From assembly GCA_907165135.1 (NCBI GenBank), contig OU015567.1, positions 8,127,001 to 8,191,000 of the forward strand: a stretch of 64,000 nucleotides of DNA, in the 5' to 3' direction. This document shows, piece after piece, positions 20,701 to 32,243 of the stretch; within the stretch, counting starts at the first letter, position 1; every line of letters begins with the position of its first letter. Origin of the DNA: Oikopleura dioica (lineage: Eukaryota; Chordata; Appendicularia; Copelata; Oikopleuridae). A program made the translations under genes and the position numbers. Below the pieces are notes generated by a model. The model was not told where the DNA came from. It did no database searches and worked only from the letters and a program-made list of their open reading frames with translations.

Positions 20701-23700
20701 CCAGGTGTGGGCAACTTTAGGACTAATACTGGACCCGGTCGCAGCAATATTCTCGTTCTTATTTAATAAAAGAAAGATTCTCCGTAATTGAGACAATCTT
20801 GAGCTAAGTCGAGAAATTCCGGTTTCATATTCCGGTAAATAATTATTTGAGAAAGGATTTTAACGTGGATCCACCGGATCTACCGTCAACCCCTCATTAC
20901 AAAAGTAAATTTGGCAACGTTGCCGTTTTCGTATTTGCAAATTTTAAAAACTTTCAAAAATGACTCTTTTTCTAAAAAAGTTGATTGTTCCAGCAGCAAA
21001 TATTTACGCCGTGGTGATGGTGATCGGGGATGAGCAGCTTTAGCGATTTACCCGTCAGCTTTTCTCAATTTCTTGCTGACAGGAAGATGCCTCTTTTGGC
21101 AAGTATTTAGCGCCAAATCGCAGCCACGAGTTTTCACGAATTCTGTCGAACATTTTGATCGAAATCTTCGATCTTTTCAAATTGCGATTTAGAAAAAATG
21201 ACTTGTCATAAATACCAGCGAAGAAGTCTAATTATTTCAATACTGTTATTTTATTTGAGAAGCAAGAATAAATTTAAGGGACCCGGCTCGATAAAGAGCT
21301 TCACAAGAATCGCTAAAGTTCTTTCGAAAAATTCGCAAGAAATCAAATTTCTTCGTTTTCTCGCTGAAAATAAACGAAATTTTGACAAGCTCTTTCATAA
21401 CTTAGCAATGGCGGAGGCAACTATTTAGTCTAAACGTCTCACACGAGGAGCGGTGATTTATTTTGAAATTTGGGACTTTTGAAATTTCTAACGCGCGCCC
21501 GTCAAACCGCGTTTTTTCACGTTTCTTGTTTAGCCAAGTTCTTGGGAAATTTATTTTGGTCTAGTTGCGACTTCGAAGGAAATATTTCAAAATCTTATTT
21601 TAAATTATATTTTAATATATATTATTTTATTGATTATATGATTTTTTATTGAATATTATATAATTTATTTTATAATTTTAAAGCAGACTAATTTTGATAG
21701 AAACAGCCCGAAAAAGACAGATTTAAATAACCTCAGCTGATTGGCTGATCGGATTTTGGAGCATTTTGATTCGTTGAGAAATTTTTGAGGGCGGTATCGA
21801 TAATTTCTTCGTAAAAGCATAATAAAATCAAGGAAAAAGCGAAATTTCAAGTTCTTAGGCGATGTTTTTGGGATTAGGTAAACCAACAACCATGTTCGAT
21901 CTGGCGTCATTACACGGCTAAACCCTTGGCCCGGTCTCTTCCAGCAAGTGACCTCGGAGTTGTCCATGTTTCTCTTAGAAACGAATCAAGTCCAAACAAA
22001 ACAGCGGAAAAACGAGTTCCATGAGCGAAACCACTCTGCCCCGCCAAAACGTTTAATCCAAATAAATCATCGTTGATAATATTTACAACGTTGTCTAAAG
22101 CAGTTTCATAACTTTAACATCTGCGGTCGGACTTAGAATTTTCGCCCAAACCGGAATTAGAACTCGGCCCAAACAAGAGGCGAAATCGCAGAATTCGCGA
22201 AAATCTCACCTCCGGAAATGGCCCTTTTTAGTGCGAAAATGACTATTTTTGAAAAAGAGAGGTTCACAAGTTTTACTAATAGCTTTAAATTTATCAAAAA
22301 TAGAATCGACTTTTTTTAGTTTTTAATCTAAAAATGTGTATTTTCAGTTATTTACAGTAGTCTTTGGGCAAAAAATTAGTCAAGATTAACTCAAATGGTC
22401 TTATTGGCCGAAAATGGAATCCCTCCTTTCTTATTGGCTAAAAATCACTGAACTTAAAATCTGGTCAGAGAGGTACTGTATTTGATTTTGAAGTTAATTC
22501 GTGACTAACCGGTCTCTCCAAATTCGATCCAAGAGTATTTTCATTATAATTAAGAGTCTGCCGAAGTCTCCCGGAGGTACTCTACTTCAAAATGTAGATT
22601 TCAAGCACTTCCGCTTTTTCACTTTCATTTTCGAAGCTAAAAGTGCTCTCCAAACGCTCGGAAAAGTGAATTTTCAGTTAACAGAAAACTACAGTTTTCA
22701 CGTTTTCTCCTTCCATCGCGGTGGTCCGTCGCAAACAACGGAACTCTTGTTGAGGAAATGAATAAGACGCTGAGTTCACGACCTACTACGGACACTACTT
22801 AAATCCTTCTAAGACAAAAACGAAGTGAAAGAAATGTCAAGAAAGTGCTTCAAAAAGAACGCTGCCTAAAAAATGCTCTCTTACTGTAATTAGGAGAAAA
22901 ACTTGAAGAGCGGTTAGTAAAAGTGCCCCTAGAATCTCGTTATCAACGCGATTTGAGAGGGAGCAAAACAGGAGGATAAGATATTGCCCCATGTTTCGGA
23001 TGCTTTGAGTACCACTCTAATCGCTGCTCTAACTTCCACCTTTTAGCTTTTTTCAGAGTTACGATTTAATTGAACAGGGGAAGGGTCAACTACCCGGGTT
23101 CCAACTACTAACTAACAAGCAATTAAGAGAATGCTCATCGAGGTTCAAAATTAGCGGGGAAAGCCAATCAAAATGCTCAAATAGCACAACAAGCCAATCA
23201 AATTCTAAGAAGCTTAAAAATGATTATTTCGACTCAAAAATAGTTATTTTTTTTCGCAAATTTTAAAAGAAATGAATCGTCGCCTCTTTGTTTAGATTTT
23301 AGATATTGCATGACAGTAAATAGACGCAAAAAACGTAATGGATAACCAATATTGGATCTCGCACGTTTAAGCACTCGAGCGAAGTGGGCGCAAAACTGGA
23401 TATGGCGCGTAAAACGTTTACAAATACGTAGTCAAATGATGATAAACAGGGTGGAGATATTATGAAAACGAAGCGACTAAACCCGAAAATTACGCACTTT
23501 TTGGACTTTTGATGGTTTCTCACTCATGTTACCGTAATAATGATAGTTCTAATAATCGCCCAAGCGAGTGAGAAGTGCCCTTTTAAAAACGACTGTTGCG
23601 ACCTCAACAGGCGAGGCAGAAGAATGGAGATAACAGAGCGCAGTGACCTCAGCGCAAAAATCATTGATTCAAAAGTCGCCACAAGTAAAGTGACTTTGTT

Positions 23701-26111
23701 AAAACTTGGCAAAGGGAAACTTGAGTTATCGCATACGCGGCATACGTGGAATGAGATTTTATGCGACCCAAGTTTGCAATTGCGATTTTACGAGTCAAAA
23801 AACAATTATTATTTGCCACAACTTGAAAGTGACGACTTCCAAGGTCAATTTTCAAACTTGACTCAAAAGTACTCTTTTGAAAAAAGGGAGGAATTTCAAC
23901 TTCGTGAAAAATCCTCTGCGGATACCGCGAGTATCTTCTTGAGGGAAGGTAATTGACCGGAAAGTGATTGCAGCTGAGAAAGGATAGAATTTGAAGATAG
24001 CTTTATTATTAAAGAATTTCGAAGATCCTTTCTTTCATAATGATAGAAGACCATGAATTTCAAAAACAGCCAATTTTCAAATTTTGAATGAATTTTGAAA
24101 CTTCTTCATTTTTGATTGAATTTACGGATTCCGAAATTTATAAATCCAAAGAGAACTTTCTTTATCACAGCTAATCTAGCAGGTGCCAATAAAAATATTT
24201 TTAGTATTGGTTTAGTTAACCCCTAGGTTATCCCTAAGTTAATTTGGTTGAAAAGACAAAGTGCAGGCTCTCAGTAAAATAATTAAAAATCCGCGTTTAC
24301 AGGCATTTAATTGCAATGCAAATTAATCACTTAGTAATGAACAAATCAAGTCTGAACAAGAGGACGCAGTTTGGCATTTGGCAAATCTCAAGTTAATGAT
24401 TCTATTCAAATTCTTCCTGTTCGCTCGGAAAGAAAGGATGAGAATGAGGATTCGACGCACATTTTTGTGACATTTTGAAACGCTGACGGATTTTTTCTAT
24501 CATGACTCATAAAAATTAAACTGTTTTTGTGATATTAACTATTTTTAATATTAATAGAAAAGTAACTGATGAAATACTGTACCTTATGTGTGTTTTTCGA
24601 CTTAAAAGCTACCGACAAAGTATTTTCGTGAATCTCTTAGTCTCTTTTTATCTTCTTCTTTTATTTCTTTCTTCGTCAAAAATCTCGTGTTGAGCAAAAA
24701 ATTGCAACAATTGAGTTTGAATTTTATAAAAAATGATGTCTTTAGGATAGCTCTTCAATAAGCGGCTTCAAATTTTTCCTTGATTTTCGCCGCTCTCATG
24801 ATTTCTCATGGCTGCTCGCTAGTGCCTCGGCTGCGCGCAGCGCTAGAGCGCTAGAACGTCGAGCGGTCGGTCCCCGCTGCCGACCAATAAGCAAGCAAAT
24901 TGGCCAAAGCAAGGGACTTGTTTCAAATGTAAATATCGAGTAGATATGCTTTCCTTAGCTATATATTTAGAAGTAAACAAGGGTCATAAGGGAAAGGTGA
25001 GCCTAGCCACACTACGCAAGGAGAAAATTGAGTTACGCTTTTGATATGTTGGCCAAATAGAGGTCTTTGGAAATGGATTCAATTGAAGAGTTTAATACTT
25101 ATCATTCAATAATTTACACCGAAATTATATATAATTGAAGAGTTGCGAAATTACACTAGACTCAGCCAGATTGTGGTAAAGTTCATATCCCGTTGTTATT
25201 TATTATTCTGCATTCTTGTTTTTGCAGACACATGAGATCTGAAAACTATCTATTTCCAATACGGCTAAGTACTAGTAGCAGCACATATGTATTTGCAGCC
25301 CAACACGGGATATCAAAGAGAGACCAGTTATATTTTGAATAAATTTCAATAACAAAACTGAGAATTACATTGTCAATTGCTCAGTTTTCAAATGCCTAAA
25401 TTGATAATTATGAAAATTGAAAAAACATGGAAATTGTCAATTGTTTTCTAAAGATTCAAAACACTAGATTCCACGTCGTTTTCCAAAGTTTCCCATGCCC
25501 GCAGATCTCCGGAATTTTTCGTCAACGAAGTATCTAAAAAATCAATCCTCAAAACTCAACCTGTGAGCTCCTCTCTCTCTCAATCAATTTTCATTTTAAA
25601 TAAAAACAAACTCAAGTCGTTCATCACATTTAGCCACGGTTGCTCATAAGTTGAACTCTACTTACTCTAATTATCATATTATAATTTGATTTCTAGCTCA
25701 TTTTTCCACCGGGCATAATTTATCCAATAATTAAGCTTCCAAGAACTAGGGCAGCTAAATGATTCTTCCATAACAAATTAATTAGCTTATGCTTTTTTCT
25801 TCTTCACAAGCCAATTATTCAATAAAAGGGTAAAACGTTCTTTTCCACGTTGGAATTCATCCTTTTTAATAATTAGTCAAATCTAGTCATCTTTAGTTCA
25901 TCAAAGACAATTAGACAAAACAAAAGTACGCGGGATAATTTTCCTCCGAGAGAGCAAGCTCTGTGTAAACACTCGTAAGAGTGTAAGGGGGCAAAACGAC
26001 GCCTTGTCAAAGTGTTTCATCAACAAATCACGAAATTGATGAAATCAATTTGATTAAATACCATTTTCGTACGTACGCAAGAATTGGCCCTAGAATCGGA
26101 GATTTGCTTAA

Positions 26112-26726
26112 GGAGGGGGTCGTCAATATGGAAATTTTTGTACTTTTGAAATTTTGACCACATTTTTGAGTTCCTTGTCAAAAACATAATCTTTTGGTCT
26201 CTAGCTTTTTTGATTGGTCCACGTAAAACCTGGTAAAAATCGACTTAAACATTGAAAATGAGCGCGCGACGGGAGAAGGAAATTGAAGTTTTTTCTCGTT
26301 AGCTATTATTTTTAATAGTTTCTTAATCAATATTTATTAAAAATTCCGAGTCTTTGCGGTTTTCGAAAAAATCGGTCAAAAACGAGTAAAAATATGGAAT
26401 TTTGTTAAAATCGAATATTTTTAATCAATAAGAAAAATTTTTTAATGAAGTGACCCTTAATTTTTTGATCGCCGGTCGATGCAGAAGGGTCCAAACTACT
26501 AGTATTTAAAATTTGATTGTCGAAAAAATTTTGGTTTCGAGATTTTTGGTCAAGAGACACCCCCACTTCAACCCTAAATTTGGAAAAATTTTCCAAGAAA
26601 ATTTTTCTTCTTATTGCCGGTCGAAAATTTAAACCCTTTTCTTTGCACCGGACACTTCGATTTTCAATCCAATCAGGTTTTTCCGTATTTTTGGTCAAAA
26701 AAAATCCGAATATTGACGACCCCCCC
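26112..26726. mobile_element. TTAA-flanked MITE, piggyBac-like
   Basis: 615 bp flanked by TTAA at 26108-26111 and 26727-26730. The ends GGAGGGGGTCGTCAATAT and ATATTGACGACCCCCCC are inverted copies. A TTAA target duplication is typical of piggyBac elements, though these termini are G-rich. No transposase is visible, so the element is non-autonomous. Confidence 0.78.
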
Positions 26727-27172
26727 TTAAATGGATGAAGTTATGCAAATATATCGTAAATATGGTGCGTAAATATATTTCTAACATTGATCATACGTAA
26801 TCATTTATTTTTAGTTACATAATAATTTTCAGGGAAAAAACAGCCTTCGTTCTTCTCATTCTTTTGTGTCATCGGAAAATTGAATGATTCCGGCAAAGAT
26901 TGAAAAAGAACTCTCATAATTTTTGATCGACTCAAATACGAACAGCAAATAATTCAGACCCAACGATGCAGCCTTCTTGATGCTCATTTATTTGATTAGA
27001 TTGAAAAACTGCAGAATTCAAAATTCTCAAGGTCTTGTTGATCCTCATCAAATAAACAACTATCATCATCCTGCTTTAAAATTTCCCTGCTTCGAAACGT
27101 CGACTCCAGAAATACTCAATACTTTGAAGTTCCAAGAATGAAACTCTTTGCTTTTTCGCCGGAATTTTTCAG

Positions 27173-27581
27173 TTGTCCGACGCCATGTGCACCAACGGCT
27201 ACGACATGGACTGCAAGCGAGAGTGCCATGATGAGTTTACGGAGTGTCGAAGATCCGGTACTATCGACTACGCGGATTGCCGATCTGACAGGTTTATTCG
27301 GAGTCGATTTTAGTCATCATTTTGCTTCGATTTTAGGCAAGAATGCTACGAACTCTGCGTTTGCCACCACACTCACCGGGAATTTGTCAACATTAAGCAC
27401 CCAGTAAGAAGCTGGTAAGCTCAACATACACTTTTGTATTCGTTGAAAATTGAAAACTTATTCAAGCCCTCCACCACGATCGAACGAATGCGACTTTGTG
27501 AAGCAACAGCTGACAGTGGCACCTGATTTTTTTCACCATTCCGAGTGGCGATGCGAATATGAATGTCTCACGAAAGCTTGA
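27173..27581 (+). CDS. Cysteine-rich, probably secreted protein (C-terminal three exons)
   Basis: Exons 27173-27291, 27337-27414 and 27467-27581 join with agreeing phases across two GT-AG introns of 45 and 52 bp. The joined product has 12 cysteines in about 100 residues, for example DMDCKRECHDEFTECR, QECYELCVCHHTH and WRCEYECLTKA, and ends in TGA. The spacing looks like a disulfide-rich extracellular domain; I do not recognise a named fold. The first exon with a signal peptide was not found. AATAAA at 27601-27606 is a suitable poly(A) signal. The even-numbered, paired cysteine pattern and matching splice phases make a chance reading unlikely. Confidence 0.65.
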
Positions 27582-27600
27582 AAATAGAAAATTTTTCCAG

Positions 27601-27606
27601 AATAAA
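27601..27606 (+). promoter_or_regulatory. Poly(A) signal of the cysteine-rich gene
   Basis: AATAAA 20 bp after the TGA at 27579-27581. Confidence 0.6.
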
Positions 27607-28214
27607 ATGAGTTTCTTGTTGTTCTTGTTGTTGAGTTTTCACGGTGTCGTTCGTTCGTCGAAGTCTGATGTGAGGTCATTCGAGCTTGGTCAGTGTATCG
27701 AGTGTTCAAAGCGGCCCACGATAACAGAAGTGCGCGTAATAACTCATTAGGGCTCATTTTTCAGAAAGCGCCCTTAGTTTACGATGAACAGACCCGATCC
27801 AGTTTCATCTTCGAAATTTGTTGGTCAAACAAGCATGTTTTTGTTTCGAGGAAGCCAAGTTGGCCAGTAAAAAAGAAATAATCATTCTTTAATTTGCCGC
27901 CAATTAACGGACCTTCTGGATTTAAAATTGCTAAAGATGTAATTGCTTATCTATATTTTTCTCACTGAATTTAACGTGCGAATAATGAAGAGGTAATTAT
28001 CTTTATTTATAAGATAACGTGGCGAATAACTTATCGCTATTATTATTAGTGATAATTTATCAATCAAGTGGACATAAGTCTATATTCCAATAGCACTGTA
28101 AATTCCAATTAGACTTTCACAAACTTCCTTTTTTACTCTAAAATTTAGAGTCTAAATCCTTATTTAATTACTGCTTTGCATTGTGGCCTCGTCATAAAAC
28201 TTCCTATCAAAAGC

Positions 28215-28500
28215 TGGTTGGGCGAAGTTTGGTTAAAGGAATCATCATAAAGTAAAAAATAGACTGCTTGTCCGTACATGAATCATGTAACATGATAATT
28301 TTGATGTTTTCCATAGCTCGAGAATTATTTCTCCTTCGTTTTACTCCTGTGGTTCAAGGTGTAGGCAGTAGGCAAAAGATGGTTTCCTTCTTCAGGTCAG
28401 GTCAGTTCTAGCACTAAACTTGATGCTCGAGCAGATGCCGGATCTACTTTTACGTCTACAAGCGAATCATTCGCAAGGAGCAAATCTTCCCCTCTAAATG
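28215..28500 (+). repeat. SINE-sized dispersed repeat, copy 2
   Basis: About 290 bp. Matches the reverse complement of 30590-30915 over GGGCGAAGTTTGGTTAA, TTTTCCATAG, GGTTCAAGGTGTAG, TAGCACTAAACTT and GAGCAAATCTTCC. GGTTCAAGG resembles a tRNA B box and the GGGCGAAG block loosely resembles an A box, so a tRNA-derived SINE is possible. Confidence 0.7.
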
Positions 28501-29302
28501 TCAATGGTGGGCAGCCTAAGCATCCCGATCTACGATATTCTCTATCTTACGGAAGGTTTCGTAACATTAGGGAAGAATAATCGAGATAAATGAGGATTGA
28601 GAATATTTTTTAATGGTCCATAGAAACTTTAAACTGTAGTATAGATTCTCTACTATAGAATCATCACTGATGATTTAGTTTGAAAGCAAAGAGAAAAATC
28701 GAAAGCGAGATCCTTTTCAGATTCTGTAGAAAGAGTTCCATTTGATGAAATAAATCTATTTCCACCAAATGCAGACGCGTTTCAGTTTTTCTTTAATTTT
28801 TCATTTCCGGGGCGCCGAAGCAAGAATGGAACGGAAGCGGAGAACAAGGCAAGAAACTGATATCGTTTGTTTCAACATATGGCGCTGTCACGTGGGAAGT
28901 AATTACGAGGAGAACACAAACTATCACTGGAAATTACGGCGATCAGCGCTTTTCTTTGTAAAACCGCTTTGTCTGCCGCTTTGAACATGACGCTACTTTC
29001 GCGAGAAATAGTGAATACAGTGAATACAGTGAAAACTCGCTCGGCGAGTGTTTTTCTTTAAAGCACCAACTTTTGAAAATCGTAAACTGGGCAGAGAGGC
29101 GCCTTGCCTGTCGCGTTTTCCTAAACAAATTATTTTGACGAACTTGGCGAAATGTCGCGATTGTGAATATTCTGCATTTGTTTTAGAAAATTTGTCGTCC
29201 CTTCTGGATAACTTTTCTTGTCTCTGCCGATCATTCCAGTAATTAACTGGTTTTGCAAAGCGTAAATATATAAATTGTTTGAAAGTTTAACTTCTCAATA
29301 CA

Positions 29303-29325
29303 CGTGGTCGGTTCAACCGACCACG
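29303..29325. repeat. Perfect 23-bp palindrome
   Basis: CGTGGTCGGTT and AACCGACCACG surround a single base. It would form a tight hairpin; no function assigned. Confidence 0.8.
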
Positions 29326-30589
29326 GCGACTTTGAGCCGCCGTAATTTCTCTTGTGATAATCTATTTGACCTGATTTTTGTAATGTGAGCTGAGATGACT
29401 AAAACGAACCACTTCGTCAAATTTTGGATGTTTTCTCAAAAGTGGTGGCGTTTTGCACCGCATTTATCTTTCATTCAGCAGCTGACAATCCAACAAGTTT
29501 TTTTCAAAAGTAATTGTAAATCTTGATAGGTGAGTGTTCAAGCTTTCCAGCGATATGTTTTTTAAATTTTTTGCTTGCCGGAAACGCAAGTTAGAGCTAA
29601 AAGTCTTGAGCGCTCTTTATCATACTCCGAATTTTGCCCGCCGCGCGGGGCTGAATAATGCATTGTGGTCCCCTCACCCGACCCCGTGTTTTGAGCGCTT
29701 AGTTGCGCGCCCGTGTATTGAGAAGTTAAGAGTTTGAGGGTTAGACGTTATTACCACTAATAACCAGACATAGCCATAATTTACTGCTGTTTATCATTTC
29801 TTATTTCTAATCGAGCTCGCGAAAATTAATCACCAAGTTTATAATTTGAACGAATAATTGAACCGTTAATTGGCAATTTGAAATGGTATTATTGAAGATT
29901 TTTTACAGACCTTTTTCTGTAAGTAATTCTTTGCAACTCTCCCTTTGTTTTCCCAAAAGTCGTATTACGATGTCTACTCGCATATAAGAGCCGGTACTGT
30001 ACGAAAATAATCGTTGCTTATTGAAGAAATCAATCAAATATACGCCACTCGATATAAATAGCTATATTTATCTCGAGGGATCGGAACTTTGTCAGACAAA
30101 GAATGCACTTGGATGGTAATTGCGATTTCCTCTCCCGTCATGTCCAAAATCTTGATAGAATAAATTATGCTCCCAGACGAAATTTCGCTTGAAAATCTCA
30201 TTTCTCAACAGTTTCTGACTATTTTTTATCCGAGTGACTGTTTTTTAGAAGCAAAATAAAGAGCCCTTGAAAATAAACGCACGAGAGCGTCAAATTGTGA
30301 TTAGATGCATCAGAGAAAAGTAACACAATCAATACATTTTTGTCGCATTATTCTAACATCTGTGTTTGATGGAAAACGAAGAGATAACGTATTTCTTGCA
30401 ATTTTAATTTAATGATGTTGTTTCGGCGGAAAATTGGACTCAGGGAAAATGTATTTTCTTTATTCAGATATACCGTCAAATTAGAAGAAGTCTATTGATT
30501 CTGTATAATCTACACTGTGTAGATTATCGAAAATAATTATCTATTATCAAGATTCTCTGATATTCTTACCGTTTGTTAGAGGGAAGATT

Positions 30590-30915
30590 TGCTCCTAGCG
30601 TATGATTCGCTAGTAGACGTCAAAGTCGACCGGGCATCTGGTCAGACGTAAAGTTTAGTGCTGGAAGTTAATCATATCTATGCTGTTAGCATTCAGAAAT
30701 CATATTTTCTGTAGTGACTACACCTTGAATCACAGGAGTACATCGACAAAAAGATGATTCTCTGGCTATGGAAAACCTAATAATCCCCCTGTACGGAAGA
30801 CGGAAAAGCTCATGCTTAAAGTTGTTCGAATCATTCGAGTCTAGTCGAATTGATCATATCCTCAAACGAACAGTTCGTTTTCCACTTTCTGATGATTCTA
30901 TTAACCAAGCTTCGC
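30590..30915 (-). repeat. SINE-sized dispersed repeat, copy 3 (reverse strand)
   Basis: Reverse-complement match to 28215-28500 along its whole length, with small indels. See copy 2 for shared blocks. Confidence 0.7.
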
Positions 30916-31145
30916 CCAAACATATTTGAGAGGAAGCATAACGGCGACGACACGATGCAAAAGCGTTAGATTAAGAAAACACAGTAATGAAAATATAGAT
31001 TTAGAAAGGAAGAAGAAGTGGCTGCTTCCGTTAGGAACTGATAAAGAGACGTTCCTAATTCGCAAAAACAGTAATTACATTTGCGCGTTGCACAACCTTC
31101 TACTCGACCGGGCGCTCTTATCGATGACTGCTCAAAGTTCTAAAG

Positions 31146-31353
31146 CTGTGAACTCTGTTCTAATGCTGCCGGACTTCGGCGCTGCTTTCGTGAATCATGC
31201 AACCTTCGTTTCTACAACGGATGCAGCGTTCACAACTGCTCGCCATCCGGGTCGTCGTCATTTAGGCTTTTCGATTTTCCTGAAGAAGGAAATCCGACCG
31301 TTTTCCAAAATCCGTCAAGAAATGAGGACGCGGCGCAGCTCTTCTCCGGATGA
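31146..31353 (+). CDS. Terminal exon of a cysteine-rich protein
   Basis: Opens after an acceptor TTCTAAAG and reads CELCSNAAGLRRCFRESC, then YNGCSVHNC, followed by an acidic tail ending AAQLFSG-stop at 31351-31353. Six cysteines occur within about 32 residues. A different frame over the same bases is longer (150 codons from 30926) but has no cysteine pattern or domain. This frame is preferred because of the patterned cysteines and natural tail. Upstream exons were not found. It may belong with the cysteine-rich gene type seen at 27173, but the spacing differs. Confidence 0.4.
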
Positions 31354-32243
31354 TGACGCGGTTGAACTCCATTGAAAATTCGCCTAAAAGGCGATCCTTA
31401 GCGGCTCTAAGTCACCATATTATCGCACCCAATTTGTGATGTCCATAATACGATAATAATTTAAGTATAGCAAACATGTTAGTTGTCAGTATCACTTTGT
31501 AAAGCAATGTGTTAAAAACAGTCTGCAAGACATCCAGAAAAGATGGTTATCTTCATTTGTACAGTCAGATGCAATAAGGGTCTTCGAATTGAGGTGCATC
31601 AATTAGTCTTTCTGCGTAAGATTGACACAAGTCGGCGTAAATCGTCGCACGTTACAGCTTTATCGTCTCGTATCGCTGCCAAGATATTCGCGATGCGAAA
31701 ATAAACCACTCGCGAGGAAAGGTAAAAAAGAGTGACAAGAATTTATTTTGGAAAGGGACTTTTTCCCCAGTCAGGTTATGAGATGGTCATCGATTTTTAC
31801 TTACGACGCGTTTTTTGGGGCAACTGAGAAAAACCCCAACGAACTTCTGTATTAAATTACAGACGGGCTTAGTCGCAGTGCATTTGCTCGCAAAATATTT
31901 GAATTTGAAAATTCCGCCTTAAATTTGAAAAAACGTCGACCGAACCAATGGTCAGAAAAATTCTGATTTGCCTATTGGAGGAGACACTTCCTTCTCCTGG
32001 AACTCTAGACTTCCGCAAACATCTAAGAAGCCGCAGGGTCAATTTCAGAGGGCAAAAGAAAAAAAAGCAGGGGGGTTTTCTTGCAAGTAAGTTTTTGACT
32101 CAAGAAATTTTCTAGATAAGCGTTGTTTCCCTACAAAATCTATATAAACTCGCTTGAAGGCGGAAACCCTTCATACTTCTGAAATCCCGTTAGAGAAGCA
32201 GGAGCGTCGACTTTTTGAAGCGCCTATTTTACCAGAGAGAAAA
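31354..32243. other. Intergenic region upstream of the cyclin gene
   Basis: No exon or repeat recognised. A TATATAA-like run precedes the proposed cyclin start (near 32141-32150) and could be promoter sequence. Confidence 0.4.

Larger units (their letters stand above)
18839..27172. other. Gene-poor 8.3 kb region
   Basis: Contains a member of a SINE-sized repeat family (about 20400-20700), a TTAA-flanked MITE (26112-26726) and a GC-rich patch at about 24815-24885 with short palindromes. An open frame at 23540-23956 (138 codons) has no recognisable domain and overlaps reverse-strand frames. No other coding signal was supported. Confidence 0.5.
27607..31145. other. Gene-poor region with repeats
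   Basis: Holds two opposite-strand copies of the SINE-sized family (28215-28500, 30590-30915) and a perfect 23-bp palindrome at 29303-29325. No convincing exon. Confidence 0.5.

Noticed and set aside
23540-23956. 138-codon + strand frame
   Set aside because: No domain, no splice or poly(A) context, and reverse-strand frames overlap it; not strong enough to call a gene.
30926-31375. A 149-codon + strand frame
   Set aside because: No domain or splice context; another frame over the same bases has patterned cysteines and was preferred, at modest confidence.
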